Positions 57,332 to 64,000 of a stretch of DNA of 64,000 nucleotides are shown in pieces; positions within the stretch are counted from its first letter, which is position 1, and the number at the start of each line of letters is the position of its first letter. The notes beneath the pieces are model-generated. The model saw only the letters and a list, made by a program, of their open reading frames with translations, was not told the DNA's origin and searched no databases. The DNA lies in NCBI GenBank assembly GCA_031292915.1, contig JAUMSH010000052.1, positions 1 through 64,000 on the forward strand, written 5' to 3'. Position numbers and translations under genes: made by a program. The DNA comes from Collinsella sp. GTDB taxonomy: Bacteria > Actinomycetota > Coriobacteriia > Coriobacteriales > Coriobacteriaceae.

Positions 57332-57952
57332 TTGATCAGCATGATTCTCGGCCGCAAGATTGGCATGACCCAGGTTTGGGACGAGGACGACAACGTCGTT
57401 CCCGTCACGGTCATCCAGGCTGGCCCCTGCGCTGTCTCGCAGGTTAAAACTCAGGCAACCGACGGCTATGACGCCGTCCAGATCGGTTTCGGCGACATCA
57501 AGGCCAAGAACGTGAACAAGCCCATGGCTGGTCACTTCGCCAAGGCTGGCGTCGAGCCTGTCCGCTTCCTTCGTGAGGTCCGCGTCGAGAACGGCGAGGA
57601 GCACAAGGTCGGCGAGGTCGTCACCGTCGCTGATTTCGCTGATGTCGAGAAGGTCGACGTCATCGGTACCTCCAAGGGTAAGGGCTTCCAGGGTCGCATC
57701 AAGCGCTGGGGTCAGCGCCGCGGTCCTATGACGCATGGTTCTCACTTCCAGCGTCACCCCGGTTCTATCGGTCAGTGCGCCTATCCTGCGCGCGTCCTCA
57801 AGGGCGTCAAGATGGCCGGTCACATGGGTAACGAGCGCGTTACCGTCAAGAACCTTTCCGTTGTCCGCATCGATGCCGAGCAGAACCTCATCTTGGTCAA
57901 GGGCGCTGTCCCGGGTGCCAAGAATGGTCTCGTCGCCATCCGTATGGCCTAA
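57332..57952 (+). CDS. rplC: 50S ribosomal protein L3
   Basis: Early-assembly large-subunit protein, 206 residues from TTG 57332 or 203 from ATG 57341. GGGA is eight bases before the TTG and 17 before the ATG, favouring the TTG. Landmarks: ILGRKIGMTQVW, KGKGFQGRIKRWGQRRGPMTHGS. First gene of its block because rpsJ is elsewhere. Confidence 0.96.
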   Translation: MISMILGRKIGMTQVWDEDDNVVPVTVIQAGPCAVSQVKTQATDGYDAVQIGFGDIKAKNVNKPMAGHFAKAGVEPVRFLREVRVENGEEHKVGEVVTVADFADVEKVDVIGTSKGKGFQGRIKRWGQRRGPMTHGSHFQRHPGSIGQCAYPARVLKGVKMAGHMGNERVTVKNLSVVRIDAEQNLILVKGAVPGAKNGLVAIRMA

Positions 57953-57998
57953 GGGCCCAGCCCATTTAGCCCAGCGTCATACCAAGGAGAACACTTAA

Positions 57999-58625
57999 AT
58001 GGCAAAGTTTGAAGTAAAGAACAGCGAGGGCAAGAAGGTCGCCGAGGCCGAGCTCGCCGCTGAGGTGTACGGCATCGAGCCGAACATCCACGTTATGCAC
58101 CACATCGTCAAGTGCCAGATGGCCTCTTGGCGTCAGGGCACCCAGTCTGCTAAGGGTCGCTCTGAGGTTTCCGGTGGCGGCAAGAAGCCTTGGCGTCAGA
58201 AGGGCACCGGCCGTGCCCGCCAGGGTTCCATCCGTGCTGCCCAGTGGCGTCACGGTGGCGTTGTCTTCGCCCCCAAGCCCCGTTCCTACGCTAAGCGTAT
58301 GAACAACAAGGAGGTCAAGCTGGCTATGCGCTCCGCGCTGTCCGCCAAGCTGGCCGATGGCGAGCTCGTGCTCGTCGACGACTACGGCTTCGAGAAGCCT
58401 TCCACCAAGGCTGCCGTCGCCATGCTCAAGGCTCTCGGTCTTGAGGGCAAGCGTCTGACCATCATCGTTCGCGATGAGGACGTCAACGCCTACCTGTCGT
58501 TCCGCAACATTCCCAAGACGTTCATCATCACCGCTGACGAGGCCAACACCTACGATCTCGTTAACAACAACGCTGTGCTGATGCCCGCCGACATCGCCGC
58601 TCACTTCGGGGAGGTGCTTGCATAA
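57999..58625 (+). CDS. rplD: 50S ribosomal protein L4
   Basis: 208 residues, with the long tunnel loop SGGGKKPWRQKGTGRARQGS. In gamma-proteobacteria L4 represses the S10 operon; whether it does so here is unknown. AAGGAGA precedes the ATG; the stop is directly followed by the rplW ATG. Confidence 0.97.
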   Translation: MAKFEVKNSEGKKVAEAELAAEVYGIEPNIHVMHHIVKCQMASWRQGTQSAKGRSEVSGGGKKPWRQKGTGRARQGSIRAAQWRHGGVVFAPKPRSYAKRMNNKEVKLAMRSALSAKLADGELVLVDDYGFEKPSTKAAVAMLKALGLEGKRLTIIVRDEDVNAYLSFRNIPKTFIITADEANTYDLVNNNAVLMPADIAAHFGEVLA

Positions 58626-58913
58626 ATGACCGCCCACGAGATCATCATCCGTCCGATCGTGTCCGAGCGTTCCTTCTCCGGCATGGAGCTGAACAAGTAC
58701 ACGTTCGAGGTCGCCAAGGATGCTAACAAGTATCAGATCAAGGACGCTGTCGAGGAGATCTTCGGCGTCAAGGTCGTTCGCGTGAACACCCTGACGGTCA
58801 AGCCCAAGACCAAGCGCGTGCGCTATGTCGCCGGCAAGACCCGTTCTTGGAAGAAGGCCATCGTCACGCTGGCCGAGGGCGACACCATCGAGGTCTTTGG
58901 CAACCAGGCCTAA
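58626..58913 (+). CDS. rplW: 50S ribosomal protein L23
   Basis: Tunnel-exit protein of 95 residues that docks trigger factor and SRP. IIIRPIVSERSFSGMELNKYTFEVAKDANK and VNTLTVKPKTKRVRY are typical. It begins right after the rplD stop (TAAATG). Confidence 0.96.
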   Translation: MTAHEIIIRPIVSERSFSGMELNKYTFEVAKDANKYQIKDAVEEIFGVKVVRVNTLTVKPKTKRVRYVAGKTRSWKKAIVTLAEGDTIEVFGNQA

Positions 58914-58930
58914 GACTCGCTGCTGTTGAG

Positions 58931-58968
58931 TGAGCTCATGCCTCCCAAATAGGGGAGGCGAGAGCTCA
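58931..58968 (+). terminator. Strong hairpin between rplW and rplB
   Basis: TGAGCTC-AT-GCCTCCC pairs with GGGAGGC-GAG-AGCTCA (14 bp with a small internal loop), followed by AGGTTTTGG. Partial terminator or attenuator. Confidence 0.55.
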
Positions 58969-58986
58969 AGGTTTTGGACGTATAAA

Positions 58987-59012
58987 ATGGACACGCCCGG
59001 AACCGTGTATAC
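58987..59012 (+). promoter_or_regulatory. Motif before rplB shared with the rplC leader
   Basis: A 26-base block starting ATGGACACGCCCG and ending CCGTGTATAC; 23 of 26 bases equal 57122-57147. It contains the inverted repeat ACACG-N8-CGTGT. Possible internal promoter or protein site. Confidence 0.45.
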
Positions 59013-59092
59013 GTCCGGTGTCATCGCACCCGAGGCAGAACCTCGAATCCCTGTCTGCGATGGCTAACGGATTCCTATTGAAAGGGATTGTA

Positions 59093-59923
59093 ATGGCTGT
59101 AAAGCACCTTAAGCCGACCTCCGCTGGTAGGCGTTGGCAGACGATCTCCGATTTCTCCGAGATCACCTGCACCAAGCCCGAGAAGTCTCTTCTCGAGCCC
59201 CTGCCCAAGAAGGCCGGTCGTAACAACAACGGCCGCATCACCACCCGCCACCAGGGCGGCGGCGTGAAGCGTCGTTACCGCGTGATCGACTTCAAGCGCA
59301 ACAAGGACGGCGTGCCCGCCAAGGTTGCCACGATCGAGTACGATCCGAACCGTTCCGCTCGCATCGCTCTGCTGCACTACGCTGACGGTGAGAAGCGCTA
59401 CATCCTGGCCCCCAAGGGCCTCGAGGTCGGTCAGACCATCATGTCCGGTTCTGACGCCGACATCAAGCCGGGCAACGCTCTGCCCCTCGCCGACATCCCC
59501 GTCGGTACGCTCATCCACGCCGTCGAGTTCCAGCCGGGCAAGGGCGCTGCTATCGCCCGTTCCGCCGGTAACTCCTGCCAGCTGATGGGTAAGGAGGGCA
59601 AGTACGCTATCGTCCGTATGCCTTCCTCCGAGATGCGCCGCATCCTCGTTACCTGCCGCGCAACCGTCGGGAAGGTCGGCAACGCCGATCATGCCAACAT
59701 CGTCATCGGCAAGGCCGGCCGTAAGCGTCACATGAACGTGCGCCCGACCGTCCGCGGTACCGTCATGAACCCTGTCGACCACCCGCACGGCGGTGGCGAG
59801 GGCAAGAACCACACCTCTGGTCGTCCCTCTGTTACCCCTTGGGGTAAGCCGACGAAGGGCCTTCGTACGCGCAAGAAGAAGAAGGTCTCGAACCAGCACA
59901 TCATTCGTCGCCGTAAGAAGTAA
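59093..59923 (+). CDS. rplB: 50S ribosomal protein L2
   Basis: Peptidyl-transferase-centre protein, 276 residues. MAVKHLKPTSAGRRW start, GRNNNGRITTRHQGGGVKRRYR, and NPVDHPHGGGEGKN with the conserved His. Start at 59093 after GAAAGGG; the frame from 59018 would add a lead absent from L2. A 179-base gap before it, unusual for L23-L2, holds a hairpin and the shared motif. Confidence 0.97.
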   Translation: MAVKHLKPTSAGRRWQTISDFSEITCTKPEKSLLEPLPKKAGRNNNGRITTRHQGGGVKRRYRVIDFKRNKDGVPAKVATIEYDPNRSARIALLHYADGEKRYILAPKGLEVGQTIMSGSDADIKPGNALPLADIPVGTLIHAVEFQPGKGAAIARSAGNSCQLMGKEGKYAIVRMPSSEMRRILVTCRATVGKVGNADHANIVIGKAGRKRHMNVRPTVRGTVMNPVDHPHGGGEGKNHTSGRPSVTPWGKPTKGLRTRKKKKVSNQHIIRRRKK

Positions 59924-59955
59924 TTTCGGATACCGAGTTTTAGGAGAAAGCACTT

Positions 59956-60216
59956 ATGAGCAGAAGTCTCAAAAAGGGCCCGTTCGTGGAGACTCGCCTT
60001 CTCTCGCGTATCACCGCGATGAACGAGGCTGGCAAGAAGGACGTCGTGAAGACCTGGTCCCGCGCGTCCACCATCTTCCCCGAGATGGTTGGTCACACTA
60101 TCGCCGTCCACGACGGCCGCAAGCATGTGCCCGTGTATGTTACCGAGTCCATGGTTGGTCACAAGCTCGGCGAGTTCGCGCCGACTCGTACGTTCCGTGG
60201 CCACAAGGCCAAATAG
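59956..60216 (+). CDS. rpsS: 30S ribosomal protein S19
   Basis: 86 residues beginning MSRSLKKGPFVETRLLSRI, with TIFPEMVGHTIAVHDGRKHVPVYVTESMVGHKLGEFAPTR split as usual in the fold. AGGAGAAAG is upstream. Confidence 0.97.
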   Translation: MSRSLKKGPFVETRLLSRITAMNEAGKKDVVKTWSRASTIFPEMVGHTIAVHDGRKHVPVYVTESMVGHKLGEFAPTRTFRGHKAK

Positions 60217-60230
60217 GGGGTTAACCGTAA

Positions 60231-60602
60231 ATGGCAACTAAGTCTATTGAAACTGAGGCCACCGAGGTTCGCGCCGTCGCTAAGTACGTGCGTGTTTCCC
60301 CCAGCAAGGCCCGCCTGGTGGTCGATCTGATCCGCCGCAAGCCTGTCGCTCAGGCCTTCGACATCCTCCACTTCTGCGACCGCGCCGTCGCCGTGGATGT
60401 CGAGAAGGTTCTCCGTTCCGCCGTTGCGAACGCCGAGAACAACAACGGTCTGCGTGCCGACAACCTGGTTGTCGCCGCTGCCTATGTTGACGAGGGTCCG
60501 ACGCTTAAGCGCATCCGTCCCCGCGCCAAGGGTTCCGCTTCTCGCATTCTGAAGCGTACTTCCCACATCACCGTCGTCGTTGCTCCTCGAAAGGAGGCGT
60601 AA
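60231..60602 (+). CDS. rplV: 50S ribosomal protein L22
   Basis: 123 residues; the tunnel-lining hairpin region ADNLVVAAAYVDEGPTLKRI followed by RPRAKGSASRILKRTSHIT is diagnostic. GGGGG lies nine bases before the ATG. Six bases separate it from rpsC. Confidence 0.97.
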   Translation: MATKSIETEATEVRAVAKYVRVSPSKARLVVDLIRRKPVAQAFDILHFCDRAVAVDVEKVLRSAVANAENNNGLRADNLVVAAAYVDEGPTLKRIRPRAKGSASRILKRTSHITVVVAPRKEA

Positions 60603-60608
60603 AGCTGT

Positions 60609-61319
60609 ATGGGTCAGAAAGTCTACCCCACCGGCTTCCGTCTTGGCATCACCGAGAACTGGCGCTCCCGCTGGTTCGCAGAGAAGGATTACGCTAAGAC
60701 CCTCGGTAACGATCTCGAGATCCGCAAGTACCTCGAGAAGCGTCTTTCCCGCGCAGCTGTCTCCCGCGTCGAGATCGAGCGCGCTGGCGACAAGGTGAAG
60801 GTCATTATCCTCACCGCTCGCCCCGGCGTTGTCATCGGTAAGAAGGGTGCCGAGATCGATACCCTCCGCACCGAGCTCGAGAAGGTCGCTGGCGTCTCCA
60901 AGGGCCAGCTCTCCGTCGACGTTGTCGAGATCAAGCGCCCCGAGCTCGACGCCAACCTCGTTGCTCAGTCTATCGCCGAGCAGCTCGAGGGCCGCGTCGC
61001 CTTCCGTCGCGCTATGCGCAAGGCTGTCCAGTCCGCCCGCAAGGCCGGCGCTAAGGGCATCCGTATCCAGTGCTCCGGTCGTCTCGGCGGTGCCGAGATG
61101 GGCCGTCGTGAGTGGTACCGTGAGGGTCGCGTGCCTCTGCACACCCTCCGTGCCAAGATCGACTACGGCACGGCCGTCGCCAGCACCACCATGGGCGCTT
61201 GCGGCGTGAAGGTCTGGATCTACCTGGGCGAGAAGCTCCCGGGCCAGCCTGTTCCCAACCCTGCACTCGAGGGCTCTTCCCGTCCTCGTCGTCGTAACTC
61301 CGAGAGGAGGGGTCAGTAG
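60609..61319 (+). CDS. rpsC: 30S ribosomal protein S3
   Basis: 236 residues with MGQKVYPTGFRLGITENWRS, the KH domain GVVIGKKGAEIDTLR and the RLGGAEMGRREWYREGRVPLHTLRA signature. The ribosome site (AAAGGAGG) lies in the 3' end of rplV. Its stop overlaps the rplP start by one base. Confidence 0.97.
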   Translation: MGQKVYPTGFRLGITENWRSRWFAEKDYAKTLGNDLEIRKYLEKRLSRAAVSRVEIERAGDKVKVIILTARPGVVIGKKGAEIDTLRTELEKVAGVSKGQLSVDVVEIKRPELDANLVAQSIAEQLEGRVAFRRAMRKAVQSARKAGAKGIRIQCSGRLGGAEMGRREWYREGRVPLHTLRAKIDYGTAVASTTMGACGVKVWIYLGEKLPGQPVPNPALEGSSRPRRRNSERRGQ

Positions 61320-61822
61320 TGCTTGCCCCTAAGCGTATTCTTCACCGCAAGGTGCAGCGTGGCTCCATGAAGGGCCAGGCCAAGGGTAATACCGAGCTGC
61401 ATTTCGGCGAGTTTGGTATCCAGGCTCTCGAGGCCCATTGGATCACCAACCGTCAGATCGAGGCCGCTCGTATTGCCATGACCCGCTACATGAAGCGTGG
61501 CGGTCGTGTCTACATCACGATTTTCCCCGATAAGCCCATCACCAAGAAGCCTGCCGAGACTCGCATGGGTTCTGGTAAGGGTAACCCCGAGGAGTGGGTG
61601 GCCGTCGTCAAGCCCGGCCGCATCATGTTCGAGGTCAAGGGTGTTCCCGAGGAGGTCGCTCGCGAGGCTCTGCGTCTTGCGCAGCACAAGCTCCCCATCA
61701 AGACCAAGATTGTTGCTGCCAAGAACGCTGAGCAGCGCATCGAGAAGGAGATGGCTGAGGAGGCCGCTCTCGAGGCCAAGTGGGCTGCTGAGGACGCCGC
61801 CGCCGCCAAGGAGGAGAACTAA
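61319..61822 (+). CDS. rplP: 50S ribosomal protein L16 with extended acidic tail
   Basis: 167 residues, GTG start overlapping the rpsC stop and preceded by GAGAGGAGG. MLAPKRILHRKVQRGSMKG and GSGKGNPEEWVAVVKPGRIMFEV are typical. The usual L16 has 135-145 residues; the last ~28 residues here (KEMAEEAALEAKWAAEDAAA) form a charged helix with no counterpart in E. coli L16. Confidence 0.96.
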   Translation: MLAPKRILHRKVQRGSMKGQAKGNTELHFGEFGIQALEAHWITNRQIEAARIAMTRYMKRGGRVYITIFPDKPITKKPAETRMGSGKGNPEEWVAVVKPGRIMFEVKGVPEEVAREALRLAQHKLPIKTKIVAAKNAEQRIEKEMAEEAALEAKWAAEDAAAAKEEN

Positions 61823-62037
61823 TGAAGCCCGCAGAGATTCGTGAGCTCTCGGACGCTCAGCTCGTTGAGAAGCTGAAGGAAATGCGCGCCGAGCTCTTTA
61901 ACCTTCGTTTCCAGATGGCCACCAGCCAGCTGGACAACACCGCTCGCGTCAACACCGTGAAGAAGGACATCGCTCGCGTCCTCACGGAGCAGCGCGCCCG
62001 CGAGATCGCAGCGGAGAAGTCCGCTGTCGCCGAGTAG
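61822..62037 (+). CDS. rpmC: 50S ribosomal protein L29
   Basis: 71-residue helical hairpin; MKPAEIRELSDAQLVEKLKEMRAELFNLRFQ then NTVKKDIARVLTEQ. The ATG overlaps the rplP stop (TAATG). Confidence 0.96.
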   Translation: MKPAEIRELSDAQLVEKLKEMRAELFNLRFQMATSQLDNTARVNTVKKDIARVLTEQRAREIAAEKSAVAE

Positions 62038-62053
62038 GACCTAAGGAGAGAAC

Positions 62054-62314
62054 ATGACTGATTCGCGTAACTCGCGTAAGGTCCGTACGGGTGTCGTTAC
62101 CTCCGTCTCCGGTGCCAAGACCATTGTTGTCACCATCACCGAGCGCAAGCGTCACCCCAAGTACGGCAAGATGATGACCAGCTCCAAGAAGCTGCACGCT
62201 CACGACGAGGAGTGCACGGCTGGCGTGGGCGATACCGTCCGCGTTATGGAGACCCGTCCTATGTCCAAGATGAAGCGTTGGCGCCTCATCGAGGTCGTCG
62301 AGCGCGCTAAATAA
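62054..62314 (+). CDS. rpsQ: 30S ribosomal protein S17
   Basis: 86 residues; RKVRTGVVTSVSGAKTIVVTITERKRHPKYGKMMTSSKKLHAHDE, VGDTVRVMETRPMSKMKRWRL. AAGGAGAG precedes the ATG. Confidence 0.97.
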   Translation: MTDSRNSRKVRTGVVTSVSGAKTIVVTITERKRHPKYGKMMTSSKKLHAHDEECTAGVGDTVRVMETRPMSKMKRWRLIEVVERAK

Positions 62315-62341
62315 GCAGTCGCTCTTACGACTTGTACGTTT

Positions 62342-62407
62342 CCGAAGATGTGCGTATGCCTGGCTTGCATACCACAGGCCGTATAAAGGCTGCGCACCTC
62401 TCTTCGG
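62342..62407 (+). promoter_or_regulatory. Stem-loop between rpsQ and rplN
   Basis: CCGAAG/CTTCGG and GTGCG/CGCAC close a 66-nt structure with an inner GCCTG/CAGGC. It lies 25 bases before rplN. Candidate ribosomal-protein site. Confidence 0.45.
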
Positions 62408-62432
62408 TTCTTAGTTCGGAGGAACATCTACC

Positions 62433-62801
62433 ATGATTCAGATGCAAACCATGCTGAACGTCGCCGACAACTCCGGCGCTCGCAAGATTCGCTGCATCAA
62501 GGTGCTTGGCGGTTCCAAGCGTCGTTATGCAGGCATCGGCGATGTGTTCATCGGTGCTGTCCAGGAGGCTACCCCTGGCGCCAACGTCAAGAAGAAGGAC
62601 GTTGTCCGTTGCGTCGTCGTTCGCACCGTTAAGGAGATCCGCCGCAAGGATGGCTCCTACATTCGCTTTGATGAGAACGCCTGCGTTGTCATCAACAACG
62701 ATGGTTCGCCCGTCGGCACCCGTATCTTCGGGCCTGTCGCTCGCGAGCTTCGTGACAAGAAGTACATGAAGATCGTCTCGCTCGCTCCCGAGACCCTGTA
62801 G
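62433..62801 (+). CDS. rplN: 50S ribosomal protein L14
   Basis: 122 residues, MIQMQTMLNVADNSGARKIRCIKVLGGSKRRYAGIGD onward; FGPVARELRDKKYMKIVSLAPETL at the end. CGGAGGAAC precedes the ATG. Confidence 0.97.
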   Translation: MIQMQTMLNVADNSGARKIRCIKVLGGSKRRYAGIGDVFIGAVQEATPGANVKKKDVVRCVVVRTVKEIRRKDGSYIRFDENACVVINNDGSPVGTRIFGPVARELRDKKYMKIVSLAPETL

Positions 62802-62814
62802 TTAGGGGAGATAT

Positions 62815-63120
62815 ATGTATATCAAGAAGGGCGATAAGGTCCAGGTTCTCTCTGGTAAGGATCGCGGCAAGCAGGGCGTTGTCCTGCGTGCTCTCCCCGC
62901 CGAGAACAAGGTCGTTGTCGAGGGCGTTTCGGTCGTCAAGAAGGCCGTCAAGCCCAACGCTGCCAACCAGCAGGGCGGCATCGTTTCGCAGGAGGCTCCC
63001 ATCGATGCCTCCAACGTCAATCTCGTTTGCCCCGAGTGCGGTAAGGTTACCCGCGTCGGTCACGAGAAGGACGGCAAGAACAAGCTGCGCGTCTGCAAGA
63101 AGTGCGGCCACAAGTTCTAA
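62815..63120 (+). CDS. rplX: 50S ribosomal protein L24
   Basis: 101 residues. KOW motif KKGDKVQVLSGKDRGKQGVV at the N-terminus; C-terminal zinc ribbon CPECGKVTRVG and CKKCGHKF. AGGGGAG is upstream. It is the last gene of the block: rplE, the usual next gene, is absent and a terminator follows. Confidence 0.97.
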   Translation: MYIKKGDKVQVLSGKDRGKQGVVLRALPAENKVVVEGVSVVKKAVKPNAANQQGGIVSQEAPIDASNVNLVCPECGKVTRVGHEKDGKNKLRVCKKCGHKF

Positions 63121-63146
63121 GCTGCCCGCAACGTCAAGTTGCTAGC

Positions 63147-63183
63147 AAAGGCCCGGATGCCCCACGGCACCCGGGCCTTTTTC
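63147..63183 (+). terminator. Intrinsic terminator after rplX
   Basis: AAAGGCCCGG-A-TGCC pairs with GGCA-CC-CGGGCCTTT, followed by TTTC. Confidence 0.9.
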
Positions 63184-63193
63184 TATCCCTACT

Positions 63194-63350
63194 CATTGGG
63201 GACAGACTTAAATGAGTGGCCGTTGAAATGCCGGCAGCTGGGGGCGTTCATTTTCTGTCGGCAGCTGGGCACGACCATTCATTGGGGACAGACTTAAATG
63301 ACCAGTCGTTGGGGGGGGGCAGTCTCTATGTGCCGGCAGTTTGGGACGAT
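63194..63350 (+). repeat. Cluster of GGGGACAGACTTAAATG repeats
   Basis: CATTGGGGACAGACTTAAAT occurs at 63194 and again at 63280. Between and after them are three CCGGCAG(C/T)T(G/T)GG units, similar to 14960-15060. A run of nine G lies at 63311-63319. Confidence 0.65.
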
Positions 63351-63632
63351 CCTTTGATGTCTGATGCCCCCAGAGGGGTGAAGTAATACAGCTGGGTCTG
63401 TCTTTTAGGGCTTTGGTGTTCCGTCCCTTTATGTTTCACAAGGATCGTCGCATGCGCATTTACGCGCATAGCCTTGCGCGATAATGCGCATAGCCGCGCA
63501 AACATCTGCCAACTATGGCTAAATAATGACCGATAAGCAAATAAATACGCAAACACGAGCAGATACGCGCGCAATTGTGCGACTATAGGGTTGTTAGAAA
63601 TGAAGGACTTCCGATGACTCAGGAGGCACATC
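63351..63632. other. AT-richer intergenic stretch before the oxidoreductase gene
   Basis: No gene. GCGCATAGCC occurs twice within 30 bases (63455-63500) together with other GCGCAT/ATGCGC words, possibly operator repeats. No clear promoter. Confidence 0.3.
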
Positions 63633-64000
63633 ATGGCAGATTCCAAACAGGCTCCGCTCGACGCCGAGGCAGCCGCAAAGGCGGCGTTTGCCTCGGTCCA
63701 GAATCAGCCGTTCCCAAACGACATCTTTACGGCTCCCGAGCTTCGCTGGGCAGTGATCGGGTGCGGTGTTATCGCCAACCAAATGGCCCAGTCCCTCGCG
63801 CTGGCCGGCCGCAAGCTCGCGGGTGTCGCCAACCGTACGCTTTCCAAAGCCCAGGCTTTTGCCGAGCAGTATGGCGTCGAGAAGGTGTACGAGACGGTCG
63901 AGGACCTCTACGCCGATCCGGACATCGACGCCGTCTATATCACCACGCCGCACAACACGCATATCACCTACCTGCGAGCCGCTCTGGCAGCTGGTAAGCA
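63633..64000 (+). CDS. Gfo/Idh/MocA-family oxidoreductase, 5' part (runs off window)
   Basis: The first 122 codons of an NAD(P)-dependent sugar or polyol dehydrogenase. After a ~40-residue lead the Rossmann motif reads WAVIGCGVIANQMAQSLAL; DIDAVYITTPHNTHITYLRAALAAGK is the family's second landmark (the catalytic EKP lysine should follow outside the window). AGGAGG lies six bases before the ATG. Confidence 0.92.
   Translation, partial: MADSKQAPLDAEAAAKAAFASVQNQPFPNDIFTAPELRWAVIGCGVIANQMAQSLALAGRKLAGVANRTLSKAQAFAEQYGVEKVYETVEDLYADPDIDAVYITTPHNTHITYLRAALAAGK

Noticed and set aside
63575..63997. 140-codon plus-strand frame at the window end
   Set aside because: Out of frame with the Gfo/Idh/MocA gene, which has AGGAGG and a Rossmann motif.

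Overview
The window is a GC-rich chromosomal segment of a Gram-positive anaerobe. The gene content and gene order (tuf, rpmG, tRNA-Trp, secE, nusG, rplK, rplA; FeoA-FeoB fusion; FabK as enoyl reductase; fused AccD-AccA; many PTS genes; zinc-ribbon L33 and L24) point to the class Coriobacteriia, most likely Collinsella or a close relative. This is inference from family knowledge, not a database match. No phage, IS element, CRISPR array or rRNA gene was found; the one tRNA is tRNA-Trp(CCA).

Layout. 1-3494 (+): end of tuf, rpmG, tRNA-Trp, secE, nusG, rplK, rplA. 3509-13614 (almost all -): metallophosphoesterase, a ParB-like/BMP fusion protein, MscS channel, remnant of a secreted peptide gene, a three-gene ABC importer of the TrpXYZ type, WYL regulator, asnS, PTS EIIA. 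13858-17554 (+): esterase and a fused FeoA-FeoB iron transporter. 17869-22815: phospho-glycoside PTS locus (EIICB, RpiR regulator, GH4 hydrolase, membrane protein). 22991-28174: MFS exporter, GH13 enzyme, DNA glycosylase, an unassigned protein, aminotransferase. 28433-43455 (+): rplJL, galU, rpoBC, rpsL-rpsG-fusA-rpsJ. 43516-53645: birA (-) divergent from a ten-gene fatty-acid operon (fabH, acpP, fabK, fabD, fabG, fabF, accB, fabZ, accC, accDA). 53686-56872: orphan PTS EIIC, CDF metal transporter, histidine phosphatase. 57332-63120: rplC-rplD-rplW-rplB-rpsS-rplV-rpsC-rplP-rpmC-rpsQ-rplN-rplX. 63633-end: start of a Gfo/Idh/MocA oxidoreductase.

The ribosomal gene order is unusual: rpsJ is stranded behind fusA, 13.9 kb from rplC, and the spc block stops with a terminator after rplX instead of continuing to rplE. 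The fatty-acid operon, with its biotin ligase, fills the gap. It forms a self-contained module: BirA biotinylates AccB, AccC and AccDA make malonyl-CoA, FabD loads ACP, FabH starts and FabG/FabZ/FabK/FabF elongate. A 16-bp palindrome occurs twice before fabH and is a candidate operator.

The most unusual signal is non-coding. Three intergenic elements (28228-28442, 39640-39780, 56908-57072), each directly upstream of a ribosomal operon, share a conserved 63-67 nt core whose inner hairpin covaries. Each core is enclosed by long perfect inverted arms (33, 37 and 49 bp) whose sequence is completely different in each copy. A second two-copy family (14791-14909, 39198-39312) has a conserved bulged hairpin inside an outer helix that also covaries. 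Further short dispersed repeats lie in the same intergenic regions, above all in the 823-bp rpoC-rpsL gap. These families are the best candidates for something undescribed.
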